Below are positions 54,565 to 63,171 of a stretch of 64,000 nt of DNA, in pieces (the stretch's first letter is position 1; each line of letters opens with the position of its first letter). The DNA is from Methylocaldum marinum (GTDB lineage Bacteria > Pseudomonadota > Gammaproteobacteria > Methylococcales > Methylococcaceae), in the NCBI RefSeq assembly GCF_003584645.1, contig NZ_AP017928.1, forward strand, positions 336,981-400,980, in the 5' to 3' direction. The notes under the pieces are model-generated. The model saw only the letters and a list, made by a program, of their open reading frames with translations, searched no databases and was not told where the DNA came from. A program made the translations under genes and the position numbers.

Positions 54565-55326
54565 TCAGGCAGCTACCGAGCGCGCCTTCTTCCTGCCGAG
54601 CGACACCAGGCCCATTAAGCCGGTGCCGAATAGCCAGACGGCTGCAGGGACGGGTACGGGGGCTGGGGTGGCGGCGGCGGCGCCGAGTACGAGGTTGTCG
54701 ATTCTCAAGTCGAATCTCTTGCCGTCCTGTGGGACGATGGGATAGCCCTTGTAGTGGATCCAGAAGGCGTCGATATCCGCAAACGAAGAGTCCAGGTTCA
54801 GCACACCCTCGAAGCCGTTGGCGACTGTCTGATAAGCCACCGCGGAATCGTAGTTGGTGCCGTCACCGGACGAAAGGTCCGGATTCAGCGCCGTATTGAA
54901 ACCGATGATTTCCCATAAGTCATCGGGCCCGGTCCCCGGATTGGCATTCTTGATCGGCGCGTAAAACTCCAAGGATTTGAGGCTGAAGGACGTGCTGTCC
55001 TGAGCGCGTACGTAGATGCCGGGGGAGTCGGGATGGTACTGGAGCAAGGTGCTGTCGTCTCCATCGTACCGGTGCAGGTGAGCGTTCGGGTCCGGGTTGC
55101 TCACGGTGCCGATCGCCGCGCCAGCGGTGAGATAACAGCCGGCCGAGCCCGCCCCGGCACAGGTCCCGTCCGCCTCTGGCGCGATGTTGGCTTTGCCGTA
55201 ATAGGCCGCGAACGTCATATCCTCGAAATCGATCGTCACGTCATCCACGATGGCGGCGCTAGCGGTACTAGCGGCCAAACTCAGTGTGGAAAACATAAAT
55301 CCGGCGATTGTCTTCGATAGGGTCAT
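54565..55326 (-). CDS. VPLPA-CTERM secreted protein homologous to a domain of the DUF3570 fusion
   Basis: A 253-residue protein with signal peptide (MTLSKTIAGFMFSTLSLAAS, cleavage near ASAAI), a mature domain, and the tail VPVPAAVWLFGTGLMGLVSL followed by GRKKARSVAA. The mature domain (DFEDMTFAAYYGKANIAPEA, HLHRYDGDDSTLLQYHPDSP, NANPGTGPDDLWEIIGFN, WIHYKGYP) is strikingly similar to about residues 175-362 of the DUF3570 protein encoded 1.5 kb away on the other strand, which lacks the CTERM tail. The two cysteines (TCAG, GCYL) are conserved between the two and may form a disulfide. Function unknown. Confidence 0.88.
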   Translation of the reverse strand: MTLSKTIAGFMFSTLSLAASTASAAIVDDVTIDFEDMTFAAYYGKANIAPEADGTCAGAGSAGCYLTAGAAIGTVSNPDPNAHLHRYDGDDSTLLQYHPDSPGIYVRAQDSTSFSLKSLEFYAPIKNANPGTGPDDLWEIIGFNTALNPDLSSGDGTNYDSAVAYQTVANGFEGVLNLDSSFADIDAFWIHYKGYPIVPQDGKRFDLRIDNLVLGAAAATPAPVPVPAAVWLFGTGLMGLVSLGRKKARSVAA

Positions 55327-55907
55327 TTACAAATCTCCGTTGGTTATAGGTCCAGCATTCCCGCGTGGTCGGGGAGTTGTGCCTCCCGGCGGGAATTCCA
55401 TGCAAAAAAAACCGGGCAGACGAGAAGAAAACCCGGTCGTCGAAAGACCGATCCAGAGGTTTCCCGCTGAAATCGGGGGAGGGAGTTTCCGTTGCCTGAT
55501 CGCCACGCCATGACGATCGCCCCCCCGGTGGAGGAAGGCAAATGTCATACCAAACGAAGTGCATGACGGCTGGCTAAAGTGCAAGCCGCGTGGAACCTGC
55601 GCCATTGCTGTAAAGAAGCACTTCTGCCTCGGATTTCTATAGGCTGGATTCGGCCGGATCGTTCGCGGCAACTGTGGGATTCGATTGAGAGAGGTGTGTG
55701 AAATGACACAGTTGATGAAGCTAGCGCTCCTTATCCTGCGTCGAAGGCGGTCGACGTAAAGTGTCACCTGAGATACTTGAGCCCACATATCTTTGTGTAA
55801 GCAATTGCGTACGGGCTATCCCAAGGAGCTTTTGCATTTGATGGCATGAGATGTGCTTATTTAAACGATGCGCAACAGTCTGTCACTTTCGATTTACATG
55901 CGGAACT
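55327..55907. other. divergent intergenic region with a leader terminator
   Basis: No gene. On the minus strand, upstream of the 55326 CTERM gene, ACCGGG/CCCGGT (55411-55416 with 55432-55437, read as minus) is followed by eight T residues (the A-run at 55404-55411 on plus), an intrinsic terminator inside the leader. The region further upstream is GC-rich and structured. The plus-strand promoter for the thioredoxin gene should lie at its right end. Confidence 0.55.
55404..55437 (-). terminator. intrinsic terminator in the 5' leader of the CTERM gene at 55326
   Basis: Read on the minus strand: ACCGGG, a 15-base loop, CCCGGT, then T7-8. It lies ~80 bases before the start codon, so transcription of the gene must pass it: an attenuator or a terminator of an upstream short transcript. 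Confidence 0.6.
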
Positions 55908-56399
55908 ATGAAAAAACATTTCTTATCAAGTCTGCTTCTGCTCGGCTGCGGCTTTTCGGTTTATGCCGTTCAAGAGGGATCGCCGATTCCCGGATGCCCC
56001 GCGGTCTTGCCGGGCAATAGCGAGAAGTTGAATTTCGATGCTTATACCGGAAAAGTCTTGCTGGTCGACTTTTGGGCTACCTGGTGTCCGCCTTGTAAGA
56101 AGTCCATGCCCTTTTTGAACGGTTTGCGCAACGAATATTTGAAGAAGGATTTTGAAGTCGTCGCCATCAACGTCGACGAGAACACCGAAGAAGCCCTGCG
56201 GTTCCTGAAAGCCCATCCGGTGGATTACATCACCGCTTTCGACCCCACGGGCGAGTGCCCGCGGGTTTTCGAAGTGCAGGCTATGCCGTCTTCATACCTT
56301 GTCGATCGTCAGGGCAAGGTTCGCATGGTTCACCTCGGGTACCGCGACGAGGATCAGGAAGGGATTCGAAAGCAGGTCGACGCTCTTTTGGGAGAGTGA
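55908..56399 (+). CDS. TlpA/ResA-like secreted thioredoxin
   Basis: A protein of 163 residues from ATG 55908. A signal sequence (MKKHFLSSLLLLGCGFSVYA) precedes a thioredoxin fold with active site FWATWCPPCKK (near 63) and the cis-proline segment VQAMPSSYLVD. It reduces or isomerises disulfides, or guards haem/copper cysteines, in the periplasm. The DUF4266 gene starts one base after its stop, so it leads the thioredoxin-DUF4266-DUF3570-ApbE cluster. Likely clients are the cysteines in those partners. Confidence 0.92.
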   Translation: MKKHFLSSLLLLGCGFSVYAVQEGSPIPGCPAVLPGNSEKLNFDAYTGKVLLVDFWATWCPPCKKSMPFLNGLRNEYLKKDFEVVAINVDENTEEALRFLKAHPVDYITAFDPTGECPRVFEVQAMPSSYLVDRQGKVRMVHLGYRDEDQEGIRKQVDALLGE

Positions 56400-56400
56400 G

Positions 56401-56640
56401 ATGACGTTCTTCCGTAAGCCTCGGTTATCGTATTTGCGGCAACCGATACTTTTGTGCGCCTGTGTCGTCTGTCAGGCCTGCAGCAGCGTGGCTCCTTGGG
56501 AGAGAGGCACGCTGGCCAGGCCGGAAATGTCGATCAATCCGAACCCCAGCCTGACCGGCCTGCGCGATCACATCTTTTCCAGCAAGGAAGCCTCGCAAGG
56601 TGGACACAGTGGCACGGGGGGCGGCTGTGGCTGCAACTGA
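56401..56640 (+). CDS. DUF4266 small secreted protein
   Basis: A protein of 79 residues. An N-terminal hydrophobic segment ends in a cysteine (Cys27, VVCQAC) that could be lipidated, although the lipobox is atypical. The conserved DUF4266 core is SVAPWERGTLARPEM and HIFSSKEASQGGHSG, ending in a glycine/cysteine tail (GGGCGCN). The Cys-x-Cys end could bind metal. The function of the family is not established; it is typically encoded next to DUF3570 proteins, as here. Confidence 0.9.
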   Translation: MTFFRKPRLSYLRQPILLCACVVCQACSSVAPWERGTLARPEMSINPNPSLTGLRDHIFSSKEASQGGHSGTGGGCGCN

Positions 56641-56808
56641 TCCGTATCCACCGTCTCTCTGCCGATTCGCTTGCCGTGCCGCGCCGGCAGGTCGCCTTTT
56701 TAGCGGAGAAAGGGCTTATCCTCTCCGTCTTGCGTGCCGGCATGGTCCAGGCGGCGTCAGCAAGGGATGCCAGGCTGACTCACAGCACGTCCGCCGGCGA
56801 CCCGAGTT

Positions 56809-56828
56809 AGGTCGGCAATCCTTTGCCG
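56809..56828. repeat. GTCGGCAA-N4-TTGCCGAC palindrome
   Basis: A single unit (central TCCT) between the DUF4266 and DUF3570 genes, preceded by TTAG. Same family as at 9728, 24182, 24225, 42040 and 60330. Confidence 0.75.
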
Positions 56829-56872
56829 ACGACGATGTCTGCGTCGCCCTTGCAACGAAGGCGACGTGAGAC

Positions 56873-59800
56873 ATGCGGGTTAAATCGGAAAAGCCCAAAG
56901 CCCTCCTTGCCCTGACCACGGCCGCTCTCGGGCTCCCGGGCATCGATGCGCCGGCCGCGACTCCGGTTTCGCAAGCGCAAGGTAACGTCAGTTTCGGTTA
57001 TTACCAGGAAAGCGATAACCGAATGCAGGTTGAGGTCACCCACGGCGATTTCATCATCCCGGTTTCCGACCGGCTCGAATTCACCTTCAGTATTGACCGC
57101 GATACTTATACAGGCGCCACGCCGGCGTTCAGCATCCCGGCGACCATGGCGGATCAGCCCAAGTACAAGCAGAATGACGACGGAACGCCCGCCAGCGCGG
57201 CGACGCCGGCCGATGTCGTTTCGGCGGCTTCCGGCGGGGTTACCGCTGGCGGGTTGACGATTCTGGGCGGGCTCAATGCCTTTAAAGGTTTCGTCGATGC
57301 GGGACGTGCTGCGGAGGGCGCTGCTGCCGCGGAGATAGAGCTGTGGAAGCGGGACAACCCCGAGCCTTCGGCTCCTCCCGCACCGCCGACCATCGGCAAC
57401 GTGCAAATCGATTTTGAAAACATGCTGTTCGCGGCCTATTACGCCAAAGCCAACGCAGTGCCGCAAGCGGACGGCAGTTGTGCCGGAACCGGGCAGCTCG
57501 GATGCTATTACGAGGATGGTTTTGCGATCGGGACAGTGGACGACGGCAATCCGAGTGCCCACCTGCACCGGTACGACGGAGATTTCAGCACTTTGCTCGG
57601 CTATCACGCCGACTCGCCCGGCATCTACTTGCGGGAATTAAACGGGGCACCCTTCAGTCTCGATTCCATGGAGTTTTACGCCCGGACCCGGAATGCCAAT
57701 CCGGGGACGGGGCCCGACGACTACTGGGAGATCCTGGGTTTTAACCAGGCGTCGAACCCCGGCCTCGGCGAAGGCGACGGCACAAACTATGCAACGCGTG
57801 TAGCCTATCAGATTGTGGCCAACGGCTTCGAAGGTGCATTGACCCTGAACGAGGCGTTTCGGAACATCAATGCCTTGTGGATCCATTACAAAGGCCATCC
57901 AAAAACTCCTCCCGCCAACACGCGGTTCGAAACTCAAGTAGATAACATCAACCTCTCGGGTGTAACCGTACCGATCGAAAGGACCGAGGAGCAAAAGGCG
58001 TGGGACAGAAAGCTAGAAGCTGAGATCAAGAGACTTACCCGTCTCGCTGTCATCTCGCAATATCGCGCGGTTCTCGACGGCCTTGTACCGAAAGGCACCA
58101 AGACGGTCCAACGTTTTCAGCGGCAGCCCCGGGAATCCAGGACCATGCCGGTGTTCGGTGCCAAATACTATTTCGACGAAGCGACGCTTGCGTTCTCCGG
58201 CGGCTATTCTCTCGAACCGGATTTCAAATCCAGTTTCGGCTCGATCAACCTAAGCCGCGAATTCAACCAGAAACACACCACGGTGTCCGCCGGCTACAGC
58301 CTGACGAGCAATGACATCACGCGCAGCATCGCCCATTCGGTAGATAGCGATCACTCGCACGATAACGATGAGTCGCCCAACTACCCTGATTTGCGCGAAG
58401 AGAGCGTTTTCCACGGTTTTAGCACCAGTATCGCTCAGGTTTTGGACAAGAATACCTTGTTTCAGGCGACAGCCAGCTACACTAACCAGAGCGGTTATCT
58501 CACCAATCCTTATAAGTTCGTTTACGTCCGCGGGGAGATCACGCCCGAGGAATACTACGAGATATCGCAGGCCAGGCCCGGGACGATCGACTGGAAATCG
58601 GTGACCGATCTCGAAGTCGTGGGAATCGAGCTGTTTCGGGAGAGACGTCCCGACGAGCGCAACCAATGGGCTTTTTCAGGCCGATTGAACCGCCATATAC
58701 CGGCGCTGGATGCGTCCCTGCATTTCGATTACCGGTACTACTTCGACGACTGGGGCATCGATTCCCACACCTTCGAGTTGAAGTGGTATCAGCCGTTGCC
58801 GTTCGGCATTATGGCGGCGCCTAGCATCCGCTATTATTCGCAGTCGCAAGCCGATTTCTTTGCGCCTTATTTCCTCGCTCCGAGAGCCGACGGCTATTAT
58901 TCGAGCGATTTTCGCCTGTCCGGGTTCGGCGCCTTGAGCGGCGGGATCACGTTCAGCAAGCAGTTCACCAAGGGTATTCGCCTGGAAGCGGGTTTCGAGT
59001 ATTACAGCCACGCCGGGGATTTGAAGTTGGGCGGGGGCGGCGCGGGCGACTATGCCGACTTCAATTATTTCCTGGCTCATGCCGGACTCAACGTCAATCT
59101 GTCGGCGCCGGGTTCGTTCGCGGGCGGCCATCACCATCACGGCTCGCACCATCATGGGAGTCCCATGCCTGCCGGTATCATGGTCGGCCATATGATGGAC
59201 CAGGCCGATAGCCTGATGGTCGGGTATCGCTACATGTACAGCAACCAGGCGGGCGCCATGCTGCACGGTACCGGCAGGGTCGGCAGCCGAACGCTGACCG
59301 GTAGCGCCTGCGGCGACTCCGGATGTATCTCCCGCCCGACCGACATGACCATGCACATGCACATGCTGGACATCATGTACGCGCCGACCAGCTGGCTGAA
59401 CCTGATGCTGATGCCCCAGCTGGTCGACATGGATATGAGTTTGAAGCAGCTGCCGGGCGCTCCGGAAGACGACGAGCACGGCGGCGGGCACAGCAGCGAC
59501 GGCTTCGGCGATACCTTGATGGTGGCGTTGATCAAGTTGTTCGACGTGTCCGGGCACCGTCTCAATCTGGGACTGGGGGTCAGCGCGCCCACGGGTGATG
59601 TCGACATGACCGTGGATGGCGGTGCTACGGAAGACGGCAAATTACAGGATTACGGCATGCAGCTCGGCAGCGGCACCTGGGATTTCAAACCCAGCCTGAC
59701 CTATACGGGACAGTCGGACAAGTGGTTCTGGGGCGCGCAGGTGAGCGGCACCAAGCGGCTCGAAGGCAGAAACAAGTCGGGTTATGCCCTGGGCGACGTA

Positions 59801-60118
59801 TTTCAGACCACCGCCTGGGGCGGCTACAGCCTCACGAACTGGCTGTCGGCGTCGGTGCGGGGCGTTTACACCGTCCAAGGTTCGATCCGCGGAAAATTCA
59901 ACCGTGAACATTCGACCAGCGCGCCGGTGGATTTTCCGTCCAACTACGGCGGGCGCTATTGGGATGTGGGATTGGGTTTGAATCTGTCGGTACCCAGCGG
60001 CGATTTCGCCGGCCACAATCTCAGCATCGAGTGGCTGCAGCCGGTATCGGACGATGTCAACGGATACCAGTTGGAGCGCACCGGCTCCTTGGCGGTCACC
60101 TGGAATTATGCGTTTTGA
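56873..60118 (+). CDS. three-part fusion: DUF3570 barrel with inserted CTERM-protein domain and a Met/His-rich second barrel
   Basis: A 1081-residue outer-membrane protein. Residues 1-170 are the DUF3570 N-terminus (QGNVSFGYYQESDNRMQVEV, SIDRDTYTGATPAFSIP). Residues ~175-362 are homologous to the secreted CTERM protein at 54565-55326 (HLHRYDGDFSTLLGYHADSP, NANPGTGPDDYWEILGFN). Residues ~395-745 resume DUF3570 barrel strands (FGAKYYFDEATLAFSGGYSL). From ~750 a His cluster (HHHHGSHHHGS) leads to a second barrel, rich in Met and His (MVGHMMDQADSLMVGYRYMY, MTMHMHMLDIMYAPTSWLNL), of a type usually encoded alone. It ends VTWNYAF. Met/His clusters suggest copper handling, which is inference. Typical DUF3570 proteins are ~400 residues. 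An N-terminal signal (about 1-30) is present but weak. Confidence 0.88.
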   Translation: MRVKSEKPKALLALTTAALGLPGIDAPAATPVSQAQGNVSFGYYQESDNRMQVEVTHGDFIIPVSDRLEFTFSIDRDTYTGATPAFSIPATMADQPKYKQNDDGTPASAATPADVVSAASGGVTAGGLTILGGLNAFKGFVDAGRAAEGAAAAEIELWKRDNPEPSAPPAPPTIGNVQIDFENMLFAAYYAKANAVPQADGSCAGTGQLGCYYEDGFAIGTVDDGNPSAHLHRYDGDFSTLLGYHADSPGIYLRELNGAPFSLDSMEFYARTRNANPGTGPDDYWEILGFNQASNPGLGEGDGTNYATRVAYQIVANGFEGALTLNEAFRNINALWIHYKGHPKTPPANTRFETQVDNINLSGVTVPIERTEEQKAWDRKLEAEIKRLTRLAVISQYRAVLDGLVPKGTKTVQRFQRQPRESRTMPVFGAKYYFDEATLAFSGGYSLEPDFKSSFGSINLSREFNQKHTTVSAGYSLTSNDITRSIAHSVDSDHSHDNDESPNYPDLREESVFHGFSTSIAQVLDKNTLFQATASYTNQSGYLTNPYKFVYVRGEITPEEYYEISQARPGTIDWKSVTDLEVVGIELFRERRPDERNQWAFSGRLNRHIPALDASLHFDYRYYFDDWGIDSHTFELKWYQPLPFGIMAAPSIRYYSQSQADFFAPYFLAPRADGYYSSDFRLSGFGALSGGITFSKQFTKGIRLEAGFEYYSHAGDLKLGGGGAGDYADFNYFLAHAGLNVNLSAPGSFAGGHHHHGSHHHGSPMPAGIMVGHMMDQADSLMVGYRYMYSNQAGAMLHGTGRVGSRTLTGSACGDSGCISRPTDMTMHMHMLDIMYAPTSWLNLMLMPQLVDMDMSLKQLPGAPEDDEHGGGHSSDGFGDTLMVALIKLFDVSGHRLNLGLGVSAPTGDVDMTVDGGATEDGKLQDYGMQLGSGTWDFKPSLTYTGQSDKWFWGAQVSGTKRLEGRNKSGYALGDVFQTTAWGGYSLTNWLSASVRGVYTVQGSIRGKFNREHSTSAPVDFPSNYGGRYWDVGLGLNLSVPSGDFAGHNLSIEWLQPVSDDVNGYQLERTGSLAVTWNYAF

Positions 60119-60534
60119 TCGCTCGGGGCGTGGTTGCCGATTCGATTCCGGTTTTCGGCCGCCTGTTCGGTAACCGATCGCGAGACGCTCCTGCTTCTCG
60201 GGTTGAACTCGGGTTGAACTCGGCTATTGAACGAAACCGAAACGAGGGTATTCATGATCCAGCGGCGTATACCGTTCTTTGAAGCCGGAGTTTCCAACAG
60301 GATGCGCGGGAAGCGGCTTTGCCGCCTTCGTCGGCAAAGGATTGTCGACCGGTGCCGTAATCCGTTGTCATTTCCGGCTCCATCGGCAGGGAGTCTATCT
60401 CCGACGTCCATGTTGCGGGCTTTCCCTCGACAGAACTCAGGACAGGCTCGCCCGCGGGCTGCTCGCGACGCTTTCTCCTTACCCTCTGAGTTTAAGTCGT
60501 CGGGCAGGAGCCTCGGAGCAGGCGGAAAACAGAC
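60119..60534. other. intergenic region with one palindromic repeat
   Basis: No gene. A palindromic repeat unit lies at 60330-60349 (GTCGGCAA-AGGA-TTGTCGAC, one mismatch). The distal part contains CAGGACAGGCTCGCCCG-type sequence also seen in the GTAGGG repeats. ApbE may still be co-transcribed with the DUF3570 gene across it. Confidence 0.5.
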
Positions 60535-61461
60535 TTGAATTCACGCCACCTCAAATCTTTCCGCTTTGCCTTCAAGGCAATGGGCAGCCCCTGCGAAATC
60601 CAGCTGTTCGCCGAGAGCGGGGCAGAGGCCCGGCGGATTTCGGACGCGGCCGTGACCGACGTGCGCCGACTGGAAAGCCGCTATTCGCGCTATCGCAGCG
60701 ATAGCTTGCTGTCCGGGATCAACCGGGTCGCTGCCGAGGGCGGCCGGATCACGGTGGACGCGGAAACCGCGGGTTTGTTGAACTACGCGGCCACCTGCCA
60801 CGAACAAAGCGCCGGGCTCTTCGACATCACTTCGGGAATCTTGCGCCGCGCCTGGCGCTTCGACCGGGGCGAACTGCCGGATGTCGTACGAGTACAGGAT
60901 TTGCTTGAGCGGATAGGCTGGCACAAGCTGCGCTGGGAGCCGCCGGTGCTCGAATTTCCGGTACCGGGCATGGAACTCGACTTCGGCGGCATCGTCAAGG
61001 AATACGCGGTCGACCGGGCGGCGGCGCTGTGCCGGAACGCCGGCATTCGACACGGCGTCATCAACTTGGGGGGCGACGTCAGGCTGATCGGCTCGCGTGC
61101 CGACGGCAGTCCCTGGCGAGTCGCCATTTCTCACCCCCGAGAAAAAGGATCGATGATCAAGACCTTGAGCTTGCGGGAGGGCGCGGTTGCCAGCAGCGGC
61201 GACTACGAGCGCTGTATCCTCGTGGACGGCATCCGATACGGTCATGTGCTGAATCCCAAAACCGGCTGGCCGGTACGCCGTCTCGCCGCCGTCAGCGTCG
61301 TGGGCGACCTTTGCGTGGTTGCCGGGAGCGCCTCGACCATCGCCATGCTCAAGGAGGAGGACGGCCCGGCCTGGCTGGAAGCCATGGGTTTGCCGCATCT
61401 CTGGATAGACGTGGACGGGAATGTGGGCGGTTCATTGGCGGAATCGGGGGCGTGGACTTAG
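60535..61461 (+). CDS. apbE: FAD:protein FMN transferase (ApbE family)
   Basis: A 308-residue protein from a TTG start at 60535 (CGGAAA upstream; no ATG fits the conserved N-terminus FRFAFKAMGSPCEIQLFA). ApbE transfers FMN from FAD to a threonine or serine of target flavoproteins in a Mg-dependent reaction. Conserved segments: LESRYSRYRSDSLLSGIN, LFDITSGILRRAWRF, ELDFGGIVKEYAVDRAA (usual GGIxKGYAxD, with G replaced by E), NLGGDVRLIG and HVLNPKTGWPV. No signal peptide is visible, unlike many periplasmic ApbE lipoproteins. No target with a D-x-x-S/T-G-A-T/S flavinylation motif is evident among its neighbours except possibly DTYTGATP in the DUF3570 protein. Confidence 0.9.
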   Translation: MNSRHLKSFRFAFKAMGSPCEIQLFAESGAEARRISDAAVTDVRRLESRYSRYRSDSLLSGINRVAAEGGRITVDAETAGLLNYAATCHEQSAGLFDITSGILRRAWRFDRGELPDVVRVQDLLERIGWHKLRWEPPVLEFPVPGMELDFGGIVKEYAVDRAAALCRNAGIRHGVINLGGDVRLIGSRADGSPWRVAISHPREKGSMIKTLSLREGAVASSGDYERCILVDGIRYGHVLNPKTGWPVRRLAAVSVVGDLCVVAGSASTIAMLKEEDGPAWLEAMGLPHLWIDVDGNVGGSLAESGAWT

Positions 61462-61873
61462 AGGGGGAGCGTCGCGAGCGATGTGCCAAGGGGGGAGATT
61501 GCTTTCCAACTCTTGATACAGGCCGAAGCGCGCTATCGCGACTTTGCCAACTTCTCCCGACCGTATTGTCCGATTGGAAATTGACCGGGGATCCGGTGCC
61601 GACGAATCGATCTGCAATACCATATCTCTGAGCGGTATGCCGCCGAACTAGGGCATATACCGCATTCTCGGTTATCGGCTTTCGAAGCATTGGTCCTCGG
61701 AGGGGGTGTAGCGCCTGGACCTGAGCTTTGGCACGATCTTTGCTGTGTCTTGGTGGCGCTCAAGCCACCGCATCTCTCCCACGCTGTCCGACACAGGCCT
61801 CCGTATGCAGCGTCGCTGCGGGAACGGCGGGGCGAGTGCGCTGAATTTCAACTCCTAAACTGCAGGGCTGCAT
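61462..61873. other. intergenic region
   Basis: No gene recognised. A small stem, GGTGGC/GCCACC (61752-61769), lies ~110 bases before the next start; no terminator or riboswitch is recognised. Confidence 0.45.
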
Positions 61874-62731
61874 ATGAAACAAATCCGATTGACCGACGCG
61901 ATCGCGACGATCGTCGCCGGTTCTGTGCTTTCACTGGGGACCGTTGCCGATGCCTCGGCGCACACCATGTACAACACCTACAACGCCGGAACTCCGCCTA
62001 CCGATGGAGCCACTGACGGCTGGGTCTACGGCGGTTTTAATGAGCTTTATCCGACCGTATCGCCGGGATGGGTGGGCACTGCCGGCGCCACTACGCTACC
62101 GTTCGGCTATGCGGGTAGTGCCCATCTGAATTGGGCGGCGGAATTTCGCGACGCGGGCGAAACACTCGAAGTCTCGAGAGCCGACGCGCAAGCGAGATAC
62201 GGCCTCGCAGCGGACATCGATACTTCCGGAGGCGCCTGGATGGACGCCCAACCGTTCCCGCTGGGACGGTCAGACTATACCGACATCGGGCTGATCCGGT
62301 CGGATGTCGATGCGTACATCACGCTGAATCTAACCGCCGACAACGCGGAAATCGCCAATTTCGGGATTACGGTCTTCACCGGTATGGACACCGGGACGAA
62401 CTACTCGCACCACGAAATCTGGAACAGCCCGGCTCAAGGCTTCGACTTCACCGCGAGCGATCCATTCGACACCGCCGGCCTGAATTATCTGACCCACGAT
62501 GCCACGGTCGACGGGGTCAACGGCCTGACCTTCCTGGCGGAAGCCGGCCAGATCTACTCCATCTTTCTCGGTGGCAGCGGCGGGGCCCATTGGGCTCTAA
62601 ACAGGAGTGCCTATGTGCTCACCGTGAGCTCTGCTCCGGTTCCGATACCCGCGGCCGTATGGCTGCTCGGTGGCGGTTTGGCCGGGGTCGGGCTGGCCGG
62701 AAGTCGGAAACGCCGTGCCGTCGACGCTTGA
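61874..62731 (+). CDS. VPLPA-CTERM secreted protein, tandem paralogue 1
   Basis: A 285-residue protein with a signal peptide (MKQIRLTDAIATIVAGSVLS, cleavage near ASAH) and a mature part that starts HTMYNTYNAGTPPTDGATDG. The tail is VPIPAAVWLLGGGLAGVGLA followed by GSRKRRAVDA. The mature region has many aromatic and Asp/Asn residues and several His (SHHEIWNSP); no cysteine. Family function unknown. The downstream gene at 63172 is a close paralogue, sharing a nearly identical middle (TLNLTADNAEIANFGITVFT) but differing at residues ~100-150. Confidence 0.87.
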   Translation: MKQIRLTDAIATIVAGSVLSLGTVADASAHTMYNTYNAGTPPTDGATDGWVYGGFNELYPTVSPGWVGTAGATTLPFGYAGSAHLNWAAEFRDAGETLEVSRADAQARYGLAADIDTSGGAWMDAQPFPLGRSDYTDIGLIRSDVDAYITLNLTADNAEIANFGITVFTGMDTGTNYSHHEIWNSPAQGFDFTASDPFDTAGLNYLTHDATVDGVNGLTFLAEAGQIYSIFLGGSGGAHWALNRSAYVLTVSSAPVPIPAAVWLLGGGLAGVGLAGSRKRRAVDA

Positions 62732-63171
62732 GCCGGCCGCGCGCGGCGGACACTGTGAGTGCCGTTCTACGGTGACGACCGGCAACTTGTCCGCAGACGC
62801 AACCGGGGCGGGCGCGGAGCGATTTCGGAAATGGTCCACTCCCACACACCCCGCTTGAAACCAGGCTTTGCACGTACATCCAAACTGCTCCGGCGCGCCT
62901 CTCCTTGAGCGAAATGCCGCTAGAGCCTGTGGCATATGCCGTACTTCCTGGAGCCGGCGCGGTTCGCTAACCCCCGGAGCCCCCGAAATGTCCGGATTGG
63001 AACGCTGGCACGACACTTGTTTACTTTCGAGTGCGCTTGACCCGCATTTCTCGCATCGCTTCGTGCGTAAGAGATGTCCCGGCACTCCGGGGGCTCCGTT
63101 CGGCCTCCGGGAAACGGGGGAGATCCGGGTCTTCCACACTGTGTCTCAACTTCCACCTTTCAGGGCTTAAT
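62732..63171. other. intergenic region with a long-range inverted repeat
   Basis: No gene. CGGAGCCCCCG (62975-62985) is complementary to CGGGGGCTCCG (63088-63098), 102 bases apart, within the leader of the second paralogue. No known riboswitch class recognised. Confidence 0.5.
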
